Origin: Collinsella sp.
GTDB taxonomy: Bacteria; Actinomycetota; Coriobacteriia; Coriobacteriales; Coriobacteriaceae
DNA length: 64,000 nucleotides
Direction: 5' to 3'
NCBI GenBank assembly: GCA_029264355.1
Contig: JARIBW010000028.1
Span: 83,512 to 147,511, forward strand
Part shown: positions 21,282-30,952 of the stretch, one piece after another
Layout: each line of letters begins with the position of its first letter
Numbering within the stretch: the first letter of the stretch is position 1
Notes under the pieces: generated by a model
Databases searched by the model: none
Seen by the model: the letters and a program-made list of their open reading frames with translations, nothing else
What the model was told of the DNA's origin: nothing
Made by a program: the position numbers and the translations under genes

Positions 21282-22613
21282 ATGCGCATGTACGACATCA
21301 TCGAGAAGAAACGCGACGGCGGCGCGCTCACCGACGCCGAGATCGGCTTCTTCGTGGATGGCTACACTTCCGGCGGCATCCCCGACTATCAGGCGAGCGC
21401 CCTGCTCATGGCCATCTACCTGCGCGGCATGAGCGCCGAGGAGACGCGCCTGCTCACGATGCACATGATGGACTCGGGCGATGTCATGGACCTCTCGGGC
21501 ATTCCGGGGGCAACCGTGGACAAGCACTCCACCGGCGGCGTCGGGGACAAGACCTCGCTCGCCGTCGTGCCCATGCTCGCGGCCATGGACCCCGGGCACA
21601 CCTTCGTCGCCAAGATGACCGGACGCGGACTCGGCCATACGGGCGGCACCGTCGACAAGCTCGAGAGCATCCCGGGGTTCGACACCGCCCTCGGAGAGGA
21701 CGCGTTCCTCTCCTGCGTGCGGGAGCACGGCGCCTGCATCATCGGGCAGACGGGCAACCTCGTCCCGGCCGACAAGCTCATCTACGCCCTGCGCGACGTC
21801 ACCGCCACCGTGAGCTGCGTACCGCTCATCGCCAGCTCGATCATGAGCAAGAAACTCGCCGCCGGATCCAACTGCATACTGCTCGACGTCAAAGTCGGCT
21901 CCGGCGCATTCATGAAGACCGTTCCCGAGGCCATCGAGCTCGCCCGCGCCATGGTCGAGATCGGTGAGGGCATGGGTAGGCGCGTGAAGGCGCTCATCAC
22001 CAATATGGATCGCCCGCTGGGACGCAACATCGGCAACGCGCTGGAGGTCGCCGAGGTCATCGAGACCCTGCGGGGACGCGGACCGTCCGACCTCACACAT
22101 GAGGCCGTCATGCTCGCCGGCGACCTGCTCGAACTCACGGGGCGCTTCGACCGCGATGAAGCGGAAGCGCGGGCGCGGCGCGTGATCGAGGACGGGTCGG
22201 CACTCGCAAAGCTCAAAGAGATCGTCGCCGCCCAGGGAGGCGATGCGGCCATCGTAGATGACCCCTCCTTGCTCCCGCAGGCGAGCCTGCGCGAAACCCT
22301 GCGCGCACCGCGCACGGGCTTCGTCACGCACATCGACACCGAGCGCGTGGGCGTGGCGTCGGCCGAGCTTGGAGGCGGGCGTCTCACCCTCGATGACGAG
22401 ATCGACCACAGCTGCGGCATCACCTTGCTCAAGAACTACGGCGACCCGGTCGAATGTGGGGAGCCGATCGCCATCGTGCACGCCAACGACGCGAAGAAAC
22501 TCGCCTGCGGGCTCGCCACGCTCGCCGGCGCCTACACGTACGGGCCGGAAGAGCCGCCCGTCGAACCCCTACTCTATGCGAGCGTCACGGCCTCGGGCAC
22601 AACGTACGCGTAG
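21282..22613 (+). CDS. Pyrimidine-nucleoside (thymidine) phosphorylase
   Basis: A 443-residue phosphorylase of the DeoA/Pdp family that cleaves thymidine, deoxyuridine or uridine to base and (deoxy)ribose 1-phosphate. [13 protein letters not shown] starts the helical domain. [13 protein letters not shown] (about 79-91) is the phosphate site, and [18 protein letters not shown] is the nucleoside-site signature. The length fits Pdp rather than long archaeal forms. ATG 21282 has GGAG six bases upstream; an in-frame TTG at 21270 was not chosen. Confidence 0.94.
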   Translation: MRMYDIIEKKRDGGALTDAEIGFFVDGYTSGGIPDYQASALLMAIYLRGMSAEETRLLTMHMMDSGDVMDLSGIPGATVDKHSTGGVGDKTSLAVVPMLAAMDPGHTFVAKMTGRGLGHTGGTVDKLESIPGFDTALGEDAFLSCVREHGACIIGQTGNLVPADKLIYALRDVTATVSCVPLIASSIMSKKLAAGSNCILLDVKVGSGAFMKTVPEAIELARAMVEIGEGMGRRVKALITNMDRPLGRNIGNALEVAEVIETLRGRGPSDLTHEAVMLAGDLLELTGRFDRDEAEARARRVIEDGSALAKLKEIVAAQGGDAAIVDDPSLLPQASLRETLRAPRTGFVTHIDTERVGVASAELGGGRLTLDDEIDHSCGITLLKNYGDPVECGEPIAIVHANDAKKLACGLATLAGAYTYGPEEPPVEPLLYASVTASGTTYA

Positions 22614-22692
22614 CCGAAGGCGCCTCGGGGTATACGCCCCACATATCCATCTGCAGCCACCGCCCCTCGGGGCCGCGAATGAAAGGAACACC

Positions 22693-23364
22693 ATGTCCCT
22701 CACCAAATCAGAACTCGCCAAGTACATGGACCACACCCTGCTCAAGGCCGACGCCACCGCCGAGCAGATCGACCGCGTCGCCTCCGAGGCGCGCGAGCTG
22801 AACACCGCCTCCGTATGCGTGAACGGCTATTGGGTCCCGCGCGTCGCGGCCGCTCTCGAGGGCACCGACGTCATGACCTGCGCCGTCGTCGGCTTCCCGC
22901 TGGGCGCCATGTCCACCGCCGCCAAGGCCGCCGAGACCGCCGACGTGGTGGCCGCCGGAGCCCGCGAGGTCGACATGGTCATCAACATCGGCGAGCTCAA
23001 GGCCGGCAACGACGACGCCGTGCGCGCCGACATAGCCGCCGTGGCCGAGGCCGCACACGCCGGCGGCGCCCATCTCAAGGTGATCATCGAGTGCTGCCTG
23101 CTCACCGAGGAGGAGAAGGTTCGCGCGAGCCGCCTCACCGTCGAGGGCGGCGCCGACTACGTGAAGACCTCGACCGGCTTCTCCACCGGCGGCGCGACCG
23201 TCGAGGACGTGCGCCTCATGCGCGAGGTCGTCGGGCCCGACTTCGGCGTAAAGGCCGCGGGCGGTATCCGCACCCTCGCCGACGCCGAGGCCATGATCGA
23301 GGCCGGTGCCGACCGCTTGGGCGTCTCCGCGAGCATCGCCATCCTGAGCGAGCTCGACGCGTAA
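22693..23364 (+). CDS. deoC: Deoxyribose-phosphate aldolase
   Basis: A 223-residue class I aldolase splitting 2-deoxyribose 5-phosphate into acetaldehyde and glyceraldehyde 3-phosphate. The Schiff-base lysine is K158 in DYVKTSTGF, and the second active-site lysine is K187 in [21 protein letters not shown] is the typical N terminus. ATG 22693 has AAAGGAA upstream. It acts after DeoB in the deoxynucleoside branch of this operon. Confidence 0.96.
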   Translation: MSLTKSELAKYMDHTLLKADATAEQIDRVASEARELNTASVCVNGYWVPRVAAALEGTDVMTCAVVGFPLGAMSTAAKAAETADVVAAGAREVDMVINIGELKAGNDDAVRADIAAVAEAAHAGGAHLKVIIECCLLTEEEKVRASRLTVEGGADYVKTSTGFSTGGATVEDVRLMREVVGPDFGVKAAGGIRTLADAEAMIEAGADRLGVSASIAILSELDA

Positions 23365-23438
23365 GCCCCGCATACTCACCGTCGCCCCGAGTGCCGCGAT
23401 CGCGAACCCGGGGCCTCATCGTTCTCAAAGGACCTTTC

Positions 23439-24650
23439 ATGGCATCTCAAACGTATCGGCGCATCCTGACCATCGTCATCGACTCGATCGGCGTGGGTGA
23501 CGCGCCCGACGCCGGCAAGTACAACTCGGACGGAGCCGACACCCTCGGCCACATGGCTCAATGGTGGGTCGATAACCAGGGTCGCCCGCTCGCGCTCCCC
23601 AACATGGAGCGCCTCGGCCTGGGCCGGGTGCGCCGCGACAGGCCCTTCGCCGGCGTGAGCGCGGACGTCGACCCCGCCGGCGCCTTCGGGCGCATGCGCA
23701 TCATCAGCCTGGGCAACGACTCGCTCGATGGCCACTGGGAGATGATGTGCCTGCCCACGCGCTTCGAAGTCGATTACTTCCCGCAGGGATTCCCCGAGGA
23801 GCTGCTCGATAAGCTCCGCGCCTTCAGCGGCCGCGGCATCGTGTGCAACAAGCCGTACTCGGGCACGGAGGTGCTCAAAGACTATGGCGAGCACCAACTG
23901 GCCACGGGCGACCTGATCGTCTACACCTCGGGTGACTCGGTACTGCAGATCGCCGCACACGAGGACGTCATCCCGCTCGAAGAGCTCTACCGCATCTGCG
24001 AATACGCCCGCACCCTCATCAACGGCCCCGAGATCACCATGGGTCGGGTCATAGCACGGCCCTATGTGGGCACGTGCGCCGAAGACTTCACCCGAACCGC
24101 CAACCGCCACGATTACGGCCTCACCCCCACCGGCCCCACGGTCGTGGACTTCCTGCACGATGCGGGCCTCGACACCATCGCCGTGGGCAAGACCTACGAC
24201 CTGCTGTGCGGCAACGGCTTTACCGAGAGCTATCACAACGAGAGCAACTCCGATGGCATGGACCACGTGGACGAGGTCATGGCCGGGGATTGGCGCGGCC
24301 TGTGCTTCACCAACCTGGTCGATTTCGACGCCGTGTACGGGCACCGCCGCGATCCGCTCGGCGACGGTTCGGCCCTCGAGGACTTCGACCGCCGCCTCGG
24401 CGGCGTCATGGACGCCATGCGCGACGACGACCTGCTGATCATCACCGCCGACCACGGCAACGACCCAACCTACCGCGGAACCGACCACACGCGCGAGCTC
24501 GTTCCGCTCCTGGTCTGGAGCCCCTCCATGCGAGGCGGCGTCGACCTGGGGCTTCGCCCGACCGCCTCGGATATCGGCGCCACGATCTTGGAGAACTTCG
24601 GCGTTCCCGGAAACGGCGAGGGCACGAGCTTCCTCGGCGAACTCCAATAG
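23439..24650 (+). CDS. deoB: Phosphopentomutase with serine at the phospho-acceptor position
   Basis: A 403-residue alkaline-phosphatase-superfamily mutase interconverting (deoxy)ribose 1- and 5-phosphate. Metal-site motifs are VIDSIGVGDAPD at the N terminus, then ADTLGH, RTANRHDYGL, FDAVYGHRRDP and TADHGNDPTYRGTDHTRE. In Bacillus enzymes the phosphorylated residue is the first Thr of KDTMTGHWE; here the stretch reads NDSLDGHWE, with S95 in its place. The fold and all metal motifs remain, so activity is likely. AAAGGA lies six bases before ATG 23439. It is the last gene of the nucleoside cluster. Confidence 0.94.
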   Translation: MASQTYRRILTIVIDSIGVGDAPDAGKYNSDGADTLGHMAQWWVDNQGRPLALPNMERLGLGRVRRDRPFAGVSADVDPAGAFGRMRIISLGNDSLDGHWEMMCLPTRFEVDYFPQGFPEELLDKLRAFSGRGIVCNKPYSGTEVLKDYGEHQLATGDLIVYTSGDSVLQIAAHEDVIPLEELYRICEYARTLINGPEITMGRVIARPYVGTCAEDFTRTANRHDYGLTPTGPTVVDFLHDAGLDTIAVGKTYDLLCGNGFTESYHNESNSDGMDHVDEVMAGDWRGLCFTNLVDFDAVYGHRRDPLGDGSALEDFDRRLGGVMDAMRDDDLLIITADHGNDPTYRGTDHTRELVPLLVWSPSMRGGVDLGLRPTASDIGATILENFGVPGNGEGTSFLGELQ

Positions 24651-24694
24651 CCCGCCGGAGATCCCCCCGCATCGCCAACCCCCACGCCGAACGC

Positions 24695-24741
24695 GAAGGG
24701 CCGCCCGCCGTATGCAAAACCCATACGACGGGCGGCCCTTC
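24695..24741. terminator. Bidirectional terminator between deoB and the ArsC-like gene
   Basis: GAAGGGCCGCCCGCCGTATG and its complement (one mismatch) form a 20-bp stem with a seven-base loop. It lies between convergent genes and can serve both. Confidence 0.75.
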
Positions 24742-24790
24742 CATATGCCCTTGCGCCCGGTCGGAGGACGCACGGACGAAGCCCTAGGAC

Positions 24791-25132
24791 CTACTCCCAG
24801 GCCTTCCAGACATCAGGGCAGTAACCCGCAGTCGCCTTGGCCCCGTTGCGAACGATGGGCTCACGCAGGACCTGCTGATTCTCGAGGAGCTTATCGAACT
24901 TCTGACTCTCGGCGAGATAGGTGATGAGCGCCACGGTGTCCTGGTCCTTCGCATCGGGGTCGATCAGGGCGTCAATGCCGCCGACGCCGCGCATCACGCT
25001 CTGCAGCTCGCCCTTGCTCATCTCCTTCTCCTTGAGATCGATGAACTGGAACCTGATGCGGCGCTCCTTGAAATAGCGCTGCGCCTTCTTGGTGTCGAAG
25101 CTCTTCTTGGTGCCGAAGATCTGGATATTCAC
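24791..25132 (-). CDS. ArsC/Spx-family thioredoxin-fold protein without the active cysteine
   Basis: A 113-residue protein of the arsenate reductase (ArsC/Spx/YffB) family by its pattern IQIFGTKKSFDTKKAQRYF, followed by FQFIDLKEK, VLREPIVRNG and a short C terminus. The catalytic position of the CxxT/S loop reads S11-F-D-T14, so the redox cysteine is replaced by serine. It is therefore unlikely to reduce arsenate; it could be a binding or regulatory homologue. It follows the nucleoside hydrolase gene by 24 bases in the same direction. ATG 25132 starts the standard family N terminus. Confidence 0.8.
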   Translation of the reverse strand: MNIQIFGTKKSFDTKKAQRYFKERRIRFQFIDLKEKEMSKGELQSVMRGVGGIDALIDPDAKDQDTVALITYLAESQKFDKLLENQQVLREPIVRNGAKATAGYCPDVWKAWE

Positions 25133-25156
25133 GTCATTCCCCTCTCGTGGCGCGGC

Positions 25157-26101
25157 CTAGTACAGCGCCGGAGCCGCGGACATCGCCAGCCCATCCACCA
25201 GGTCGTAAAAGCGCTGCGGGTCCGCGTGCGTCACGAGCGTCACCTCGCGGCCCTCGTCGCAGCGGAAGGTTCGGCCGGCTGCGGCGCCGTCCACGCGGAC
25301 ATCGCAACGGACGCGCTCGACCTCGGCGATCTCGGGGTGCAGGCAATAGATGGTCGTGAGCACATCCCACAGGTAGTACACGTTGTTCGCCGCCACGTTC
25401 AGGACCAGCGCATACCCCTGTCCCACGAAGTCGATCGCGGGATACCGGCGCAACTCGGCCCAATGCCGGCACAGTTCGCGGGTGAGCGGCAGCTCCTCGG
25501 TGCTCTCCAAGCCGACCATGTGGATCTCGAGCGAGGAGTCCCACACGCGCTTGACCGCCTCCGGATCCCAGAACGCGTTCCACTCCGCCGTGCCGTCGAA
25601 GCAGGCGTCGACCACGTTTCCATGACCGTCGAGCGAACCGCCCATCCAGTACAGGGCCTCGATCTTGCCCTCGATGGCGGGCTCGACGTCAAGGGCCCGG
25701 GCAAGATCGGTCAGCGGCCCGGTGAACAGCAGGGTCGTCTTACCATCGCAGCCCATGACCTTGTCCACCAGGTCGAGATGGGCCGGGCGGACCGCCATCG
25801 GCGTGCGGGGCGCGCCGTGCTCGTTCAGGATGGGCAGCGCGTCGAGCGTGAACGCGGCTCCGCGCCACTCCGAGGGGAACTGGTGATGCGGGCGCGAATC
25901 GGAGGCGGCGACCTCAAGCGGGCCCTGCTTGGCGCCCCACAGGTCGATGACCTTGCGCGTCGCCTCGAGCGAGGGCTCGATCTGCCCGTCGCCGTCCACG
26001 ACCGAGACGCCCGTCACGCGGGCCTCGGGCATCTGCAGCAACAGCAGCAGGCTCACCAGATCGTCGATTCCACCGTCATGGTTGAAATACACGTTCGTCA
26101 T
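25157..26101 (-). CDS. Inosine/uridine-preferring nucleoside hydrolase family protein
   Basis: A 314-residue IUNH-fold hydrolase that should cleave N-glycosidic bonds of nucleosides. The N-terminal calcium loop reads YFNHDGGIDDLVSLL, keeping three of the four usual Asp ligands (D-x-x-x-DD) with Asn at the first. LLFTGPLTDLARAL and MGGSLDGHGNV are also conserved. The last Ca ligand and active-site His are less clear. ATG 26101 has GAGAGG six bases upstream; the frame to 26128 is not needed. It complements the phosphorylase route encoded nearby and pairs with the ArsC-like gene. Confidence 0.86.
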   Translation of the reverse strand: MTNVYFNHDGGIDDLVSLLLLLQMPEARVTGVSVVDGDGQIEPSLEATRKVIDLWGAKQGPLEVAASDSRPHHQFPSEWRGAAFTLDALPILNEHGAPRTPMAVRPAHLDLVDKVMGCDGKTTLLFTGPLTDLARALDVEPAIEGKIEALYWMGGSLDGHGNVVDACFDGTAEWNAFWDPEAVKRVWDSSLEIHMVGLESTEELPLTRELCRHWAELRRYPAIDFVGQGYALVLNVAANNVYYLWDVLTTIYCLHPEIAEVERVRCDVRVDGAAAGRTFRCDEGREVTLVTHADPQRFYDLVDGLAMSAAPALY

Positions 26102-26206
26102 ACGAAACCTCTCAAAAGGATATGGCACGCACCCAGTATGCCAGAGCGCGCGCCATATCCATGCAAACGATGGGCGCGGCGCGCATCGCGCCGCAGTGCC
26201 AGCCGC

Positions 26207-27142
26207 TTAGACCAGCATGAAGTACGCAAGGACCGCGACACCGAGCACGATACGGTAAACACCGAACGCCGTGAAGTCATGACGGCGGACGAAGCCCATG
26301 AGCCACTTGATGGCGACAAGCGAGACGATGAACGCGACGAAGCAGCCGACCGCGAGGATGGCGATGCCGCTCGGATCGAACACCCCGCCCTTGAGGAAGA
26401 ACTTCACGAGCTTGAGGAAGCTCGCGCCGAACATGACGGGGATCGCCAGGAAGAAGGTGAACTTGGCCGCCACGGAACGCGTGGTGCCCAGCAACAGGCC
26501 TCCGATGATGGTGGACCCGGAGCGCGAAGTGCCGGGGATGAGCGACAGGACCTGGAAGCAGCCGATGCCGAGGGCGGTCTTATAGGAGAGGTCATCGAGC
26601 GTGGTGATGGCACCGAAGTCCCCGCCCTCGGTGGGCTCGGCGGCAGGGGCGGGCGCGGCGAAGTGGGCGCCGCGCGCCCGGGAATCGGGGGCGGCGCTCC
26701 CGGCCGCCACACGCGCGGCGAGCTTGTCGGCGCGCCAGCGCTCGATCGCGATGAAGGCGATGCCGTACACGATGAGCGCGGCGGCGACGACCCAGGCGTT
26801 GTAGAGGTGCTCTTCCATAAAGTCATCCAGCGGGATGCCGATGATCGCCGCGGGCAGGCAGCCGACGATGATCTTGCCCCACAGGTTCCAAGTGGAACGG
26901 CACTCCTGCCTCGTCTTGCCAAAGCCGAACGGCAGCAGATCGCGTATGAACAGCACGCATACGGCGAGAATGGCGCCGAGCTGGATGACGACGAGGAACA
27001 TGTTCCAGAATTCCTCGGTGACGTTCAGCTTGATGAACTCGTCCACCAAGATCATGTGGCCCGTCGATGAGATGGGCAGCCACTCCGTGATGCCCTCGAC
27101 CAGGCCAAGGAAGGCGGATTTGAACAGCTCGATGATATCCAC
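26207..27142 (-). CDS. uppP: Undecaprenyl-diphosphatase
   Basis: A 311-residue BacA/UppP membrane phosphatase recycling undecaprenyl pyrophosphate for peptidoglycan synthesis. The motifs are [16 protein letters not shown] (about 14-29) and the second repeat motif [13 protein letters not shown]. It is about 40 residues longer than usual because of an Ala/Pro-rich hydrophilic insert near residues 145-180. The start is GTG at 27142 with GAGGAGG five bases upstream. Confidence 0.94.
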   Translation of the reverse strand: MDIIELFKSAFLGLVEGITEWLPISSTGHMILVDEFIKLNVTEEFWNMFLVVIQLGAILAVCVLFIRDLLPFGFGKTRQECRSTWNLWGKIIVGCLPAAIIGIPLDDFMEEHLYNAWVVAAALIVYGIAFIAIERWRADKLAARVAAGSAAPDSRARGAHFAAPAPAAEPTEGGDFGAITTLDDLSYKTALGIGCFQVLSLIPGTSRSGSTIIGGLLLGTTRSVAAKFTFFLAIPVMFGASFLKLVKFFLKGGVFDPSGIAILAVGCFVAFIVSLVAIKWLMGFVRRHDFTAFGVYRIVLGVAVLAYFMLV

Positions 27143-27366
27143 GTGTCCTCCTCAGGGGCGCGACGGCGCGCGCCGAGCGTGTCGATACGGAAAGCGCCGC
27201 CCTGCGGCGCGGTACCCCATTATCACCCGACACGATGCGCTGCACCGAAAATGCGTGCCGTTCGCGATATATCGTACGCAAATGTGAGCCGAATGGGTAT
27301 AACTGCGACATGGTAAAGCACCATGAGCCGGGCGCGTGAACGCCCGCATAGACCAAGGAGGTCACC

Positions 27367-27804
27367 ATGCACGAGGGTTATTCCAAGGTATTTGTCGCCC
27401 TTGACGGCACCGATCAGCAGGATTTCGTCCTTGCCCGCGCGATCAAGGTCGCCGCGAACAACGGCGCCGCGCTCGTCATCGGCCATGTCATCGACTCCAC
27501 GGCTCTCGAGTCCGCCGGCTCCTATCCCGCCGATCTGGTCCAGGGCCTGCAGGACGCCTTTGCCAACTCCATCTCCGCCCAGGTCGAGGAGGCCAAGGCC
27601 AATCCCGCCATCCCCTCCGTGGACGTCGTGATTCGCGCCGGCCGCATCCGCGAGACCCTGAAGGACGAGATGCTCGACGTCATCAAGCCCGACCTTGTCC
27701 TCTGCGGCGCCCGAGGCCTGTCCTCCATCAAGTACGCGCTGCTCGGCTCCATCTCGACGTTCCTGCTGCGCAACACCGACTGCGATATCTTGGTCGTCAA
27801 GTAG
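27367..27804 (+). CDS. Universal stress protein (UspA family)
   Basis: A 145-residue UspA-fold protein. It starts YSKVFVALDGTDQQDFVLAR and ends with the ATP-binding motif GARGLSSIKYALLGSIS (G-x2-G-x9-GS). The pattern suggests the nucleotide-binding subgroup. AAGGAGG lies six bases before ATG 27367. A TATAAC hexamer near 27300 could be the -10. It is transcribed alone. Confidence 0.92.
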   Translation: MHEGYSKVFVALDGTDQQDFVLARAIKVAANNGAALVIGHVIDSTALESAGSYPADLVQGLQDAFANSISAQVEEAKANPAIPSVDVVIRAGRIRETLKDEMLDVIKPDLVLCGARGLSSIKYALLGSISTFLLRNTDCDILVVK

Positions 27805-27846
27805 CGCAAAGCCGGATACGGCGCATCGCCATATGCCCCCAACTTA

Positions 27847-27874
27847 GAAGGCCGCCCCTTTTCGGGCGGTCTTC
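27847..27874. terminator. Hairpin after the universal stress gene
   Basis: GAAGGCCGCCC and GGGCGGTCTTC pair with one G-T wobble around CTTTTC. It lies between convergent genes (usp and the LacI regulator). Confidence 0.6.
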
Positions 27875-27908
27875 CCCACGTTCCCCGCGCCCCCTCAAAT
27901 AGGTCAAC

Positions 27909-27940
27909 TGGGGACAGGTACAAATTGATGCAAATTGATG
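27909..27940. repeat. Dispersed GGGGACAGGTACAAATTG repeat copy with doubled CAAATTGATG
   Basis: TGGGGACAGGTACAAATTG here recurs as its reverse complement at 42490-42514. Here it is followed by a second copy of CAAATTGATG. It lies in the gap downstream of the LacI regulator. This suggests a short intergenic repeat family. Confidence 0.5.
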
Positions 27941-27952
27941 CGAATCGAGACG

Positions 27953-28972
27953 CTACGGGCGGGCGACGCTGGCGTTTTGGACGAGGCGCGGCGGGAGCAC
28001 CCGCTCCTCGAACGGGATCGGCTCGCCATCCTTGGCCTCGACGCGGGCGAGCAGCAGCTCGAGCGCATGGTCGGCCAGCTCCTCGACGTCCTGTTCGATC
28101 GCGGTGAGCGCAGGTTCGAACAGCGCGTCGGCCGCCGAGTTGTCATAGCTCACGAGCGAGTAGTCGCGCGGCACGCGCTTGCCGTGCGCGTACAGGCATT
28201 TGAGCACGCCGAGGGCGATGTTATCGGAACTCGCGAAAATCGCCGTGGCATCTGAGGCCACGATGCGCTCGGCGGCACGGCAGCCGTCGGCGATATAGTA
28301 GTCGCTCTCGAAGACGAGATCGTCGCAAAAGGGCACGGAGGCCTCGGCGAACGCGCGCCGGCAGCCGGCCAGGCGATCGCGACCGGTGTGAGACGCGGTG
28401 TTCACCACGCACGCGATACGACGATGCCCCTCGTCGAGCAGATGCCGGGTCGCCAGGTACCCGCCGAGCTCGCTGTCGAAGCGGACCTTGTCGCCGGGCG
28501 CGCCCTCGATCGATCGATCGACCATCACCACGGGCACGATACCGGCCTCAAGCTGCTCCACGAGCAGCGGGACGGGTGAGACCTCCTCGGCGGCGACCAG
28601 GAAGATGCCATCGGCGCCGCGGTTGATCAGCAGGCGCACCAAGTCGGCGTCGTTTTCGGCCCTGCCATCGGAGTTCATGATGAACAGGGCGTATCCGCGT
28701 TCGCGGCAGCGCACCTCGAGGTTGCGGGCAAACGAGGAGAAGAAGCGGCTCATGATGTTCGGCACGATGAGGCCGAGCGTCCTCGACTGCTGCATGACGA
28801 GGCTGCGCGCGATCTGGTTGGGCACATAGCGCTTCTGCGCGGCGACCTCCTTGATGCGCCGGCGATTCTCATCCGAGATGCGGCAGGGACGGTCGTTGAG
28901 GACGAGCGACACCGCCGATGGCGACAGCCCGACCTCCTGTGCGATTTCCTTGAGCGTGACCTTGGTCGCCAT
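27953..28972 (-). CDS. LacI-family transcriptional regulator
   Basis: A 339-residue repressor. The N-terminal HTH is VTLKEIAQEVGLSPSAVSLVLND (quoted only as VTLKEIAQEVGLSPSAVSLV, residues 4-23), followed by the hinge helix region RYVPNQIARSLV. The periplasmic-binding-like core includes LGLIVPNIMSRFFS and ADGIFLVAAEE. It binds an unknown sugar or nucleoside effector. No sugar operon adjoins it; the nearest genes are usp (convergent) and the two-component pair, so targets are unknown. The start is ATG 28972, the usual MATKVTLKEIA type. Confidence 0.93.
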   Translation of the reverse strand: MATKVTLKEIAQEVGLSPSAVSLVLNDRPCRISDENRRRIKEVAAQKRYVPNQIARSLVMQQSRTLGLIVPNIMSRFFSSFARNLEVRCRERGYALFIMNSDGRAENDADLVRLLINRGADGIFLVAAEEVSPVPLLVEQLEAGIVPVVMVDRSIEGAPGDKVRFDSELGGYLATRHLLDEGHRRIACVVNTASHTGRDRLAGCRRAFAEASVPFCDDLVFESDYYIADGCRAAERIVASDATAIFASSDNIALGVLKCLYAHGKRVPRDYSLVSYDNSAADALFEPALTAIEQDVEELADHALELLLARVEAKDGEPIPFEERVLPPRLVQNASVARP

Positions 28973-29123
28973 GCTACACCCCCATAAACGAACGAAGGAC
29001 GTACGTTCCCATACGCCCGACGCCCCATTTTCCTCTTTTGCGGGTGATGGTCAACGCCTTTATCACTGAGCGGCGCCCCCTGTGCGACGGACGGTCGCCC
29101 CGTTGCGAACCCTCATGCGCAGA

Positions 29124-30188
29124 TCATTCGAAGTAGTGCATTTTGTTCGTCGGGAACGCGATGGTCACCGCGAAGTACTCCCCCGGCGCCGATTGCGCGC
29201 GCACCGCGAGCCCCATCTTGTCGCACAGACGCTTGACCAGGTACAGGCCCATTCCCGTGGCGCGCTTGCCCGTGCGGCCGTTCTCGCCGGTGAACCCGCG
29301 GTCGAACACGCGCACCAGATCGGCCTCCTCCACGCCGCAGCCGTTGTCGCGCACCTCCAGCTCGATCCGCTCGCCGGACAGCCCCTCGTCGCGCAAACGG
29401 CTTGAGAACACCATCTCGGCGCCCTCGCCCGCGGCGTACTTCACGCTGTTCTGAATGAGCTGTCCCAAGATGAAGTTCATCCATTTCTCGTCCGTGAACA
29501 CCGTCTGCTCCAGGTCGATGCGATACGGCGCCACATGCGCCCCCATCAACACGCGCGCGTTGGCGCGCACCGCGTCACCCACGAGTTTTTGCAAGCTGTG
29601 GGGACGGATCAGGTAGTCGCGGTCGAGCGATTCGGATCGAGCGAAGAACAGCGCCTGCTCGATGAAGCCCTCGACGCGGTCGAGCTCCTCTCCGAGCGCC
29701 TCGGTCTTCTCGAGCAGCACCTCGCCCGTCTCGTCGGCGGGAAGGCCCTCCATGAGGTTCTCGAGCATGAGGTGGGCGGCGGCCAAGGGCGACTTCGCCT
29801 CGTGGACCCACGTCTCGACGTATTCGCGGTAATCCTGCGCCTGGCGTCGGTGCTCCGAGACGTCGTCGTTGGCGGCCTTCGAAACGGCGCTCAGAGCCTC
29901 GTAGGCGAGCCTGCCCTCCGGGTAGTCGGGCTCGTCCACCATCTCGAAGATCCACAGCGGATGCTCGACGTCGTCGATGCAGGCGGCGAGGTCTCCGTAG
30001 AACGGGCGCTTACGGCGGTAGTCGACGGCGATCGAGGCGACCGCCGCGGCGACGGCCACGCCGGCGACGAGCAGGGAGAGGGCCACGCTCGCACCCGAGA
30101 CCAGCAAGACGAACGCACTGATGGCCGCAGCCGCGACCGACAGGGCCAGGGTGGGCCAATGCGACCCCATGAATTTGGCGAAGCTCAT
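29124..30188 (-). CDS. Sensor histidine kinase (intramembrane-sensing type)
   Basis: A 354-residue kinase. Two membrane segments occupy about 11-30 and 35-55 with almost no extracellular loop, as in BceS-like kinases that sense cell-envelope stress. The H-box is ETWVHEAKSPLAAAH with H129. N, G1 and G2 boxes follow (LIQNSVKYA, DNGCGVEEAD, TGMGLYLVKRL). ATG 30188 lies 11 bases after the response regulator stop; the upstream frame to 30329 overlaps it. No ABC transporter adjoins, so the target is not evident. Confidence 0.93.
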   Translation of the reverse strand: MSFAKFMGSHWPTLALSVAAAAISAFVLLVSGASVALSLLVAGVAVAAAVASIAVDYRRKRPFYGDLAACIDDVEHPLWIFEMVDEPDYPEGRLAYEALSAVSKAANDDVSEHRRQAQDYREYVETWVHEAKSPLAAAHLMLENLMEGLPADETGEVLLEKTEALGEELDRVEGFIEQALFFARSESLDRDYLIRPHSLQKLVGDAVRANARVLMGAHVAPYRIDLEQTVFTDEKWMNFILGQLIQNSVKYAAGEGAEMVFSSRLRDEGLSGERIELEVRDNGCGVEEADLVRVFDRGFTGENGRTGKRATGMGLYLVKRLCDKMGLAVRAQSAPGEYFAVTIAFPTNKMHYFE

Positions 30189-30199
30189 AGCGGCCGCCC

Positions 30200-30874
30200 C
30201 TACACCGAGTACCCTCGCCCGCGGTGCGTGGCGAGGTAACCTGTGATGCCGACCTTCTCGAGTGTCGCGCGCAAGCGGTTGATATTCACCGTGAGGGTGT
30301 TGTCGTCCACGAACGCGTCGGAGTCCCACAGGTCCCGCATGATGGCCTCTCGACTCACGATCGCGCCCGCATGACCGATGAGCAGGGAGAGGATGCGCAT
30401 CTCGTTTTTGGTGAGCTCGACGCTCCGACCGGTGTCGATAGCGGTGGCCGTGGAGCGGGACAAGTCGAGCGAGAGGCCGTTGTGCACGAGTTCGTGAGAG
30501 GTCTCGCCGGAGCCGTGCACGCGTCGGAGCAGGGCTTGAACGCGCGCGACGAGCACACGGGCGCTATAGGGCTTGGGTATGAAATCATCCGCCCCCATGG
30601 TCATGCTCATGACCTCGTCGACCTCGGTCACGCGCGAGGTGAGCACGATGACGGGGATGTCGGACTGCTGGCGCAACTCGCGGCAGATGAGCTGACCGTC
30701 GGTGCCGGGCAGGGTGAGGTCGAGCAGCACGAGGTCGGGTCGGGCGGCGAGGATATCGTCGACCACGCGGTCGAACGTAAGGCAATAAGATGCCTCGAAA
30801 CCCTGACGCTCGAGAACCTCGATGACCTCGTTGCGGATGGGTGCGTCGTCCTCGACCACGAATATGCGCGCCAT
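30200..30874 (-). CDS. OmpR-family response regulator
   Basis: A 224-residue regulator. The receiver domain has acidic residues E8-D9-D10, the phosphorylated D52 (VLLDLTLPG) and K101-P (FIPKPYSARVL). The winged-helix DNA-binding domain (about 125-224) ends with the HRGRGYSV wing. It forms an operon with the downstream kinase, separated by 11 bases. Confidence 0.95.
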   Translation of the reverse strand: MARIFVVEDDAPIRNEVIEVLERQGFEASYCLTFDRVVDDILAARPDLVLLDLTLPGTDGQLICRELRQQSDIPVIVLTSRVTEVDEVMSMTMGADDFIPKPYSARVLVARVQALLRRVHGSGETSHELVHNGLSLDLSRSTATAIDTGRSVELTKNEMRILSLLIGHAGAIVSREAIMRDLWDSDAFVDDNTLTVNINRLRATLEKVGITGYLATHRGRGYSV

Positions 30875-30952
30875 ATCCCGCCGCCCTCCTCTTCACTCGC
30901 CTTGGCGGCCATTGCGAAACGCCCGCCCGTATCGGTTTGGTCCATTATGACG

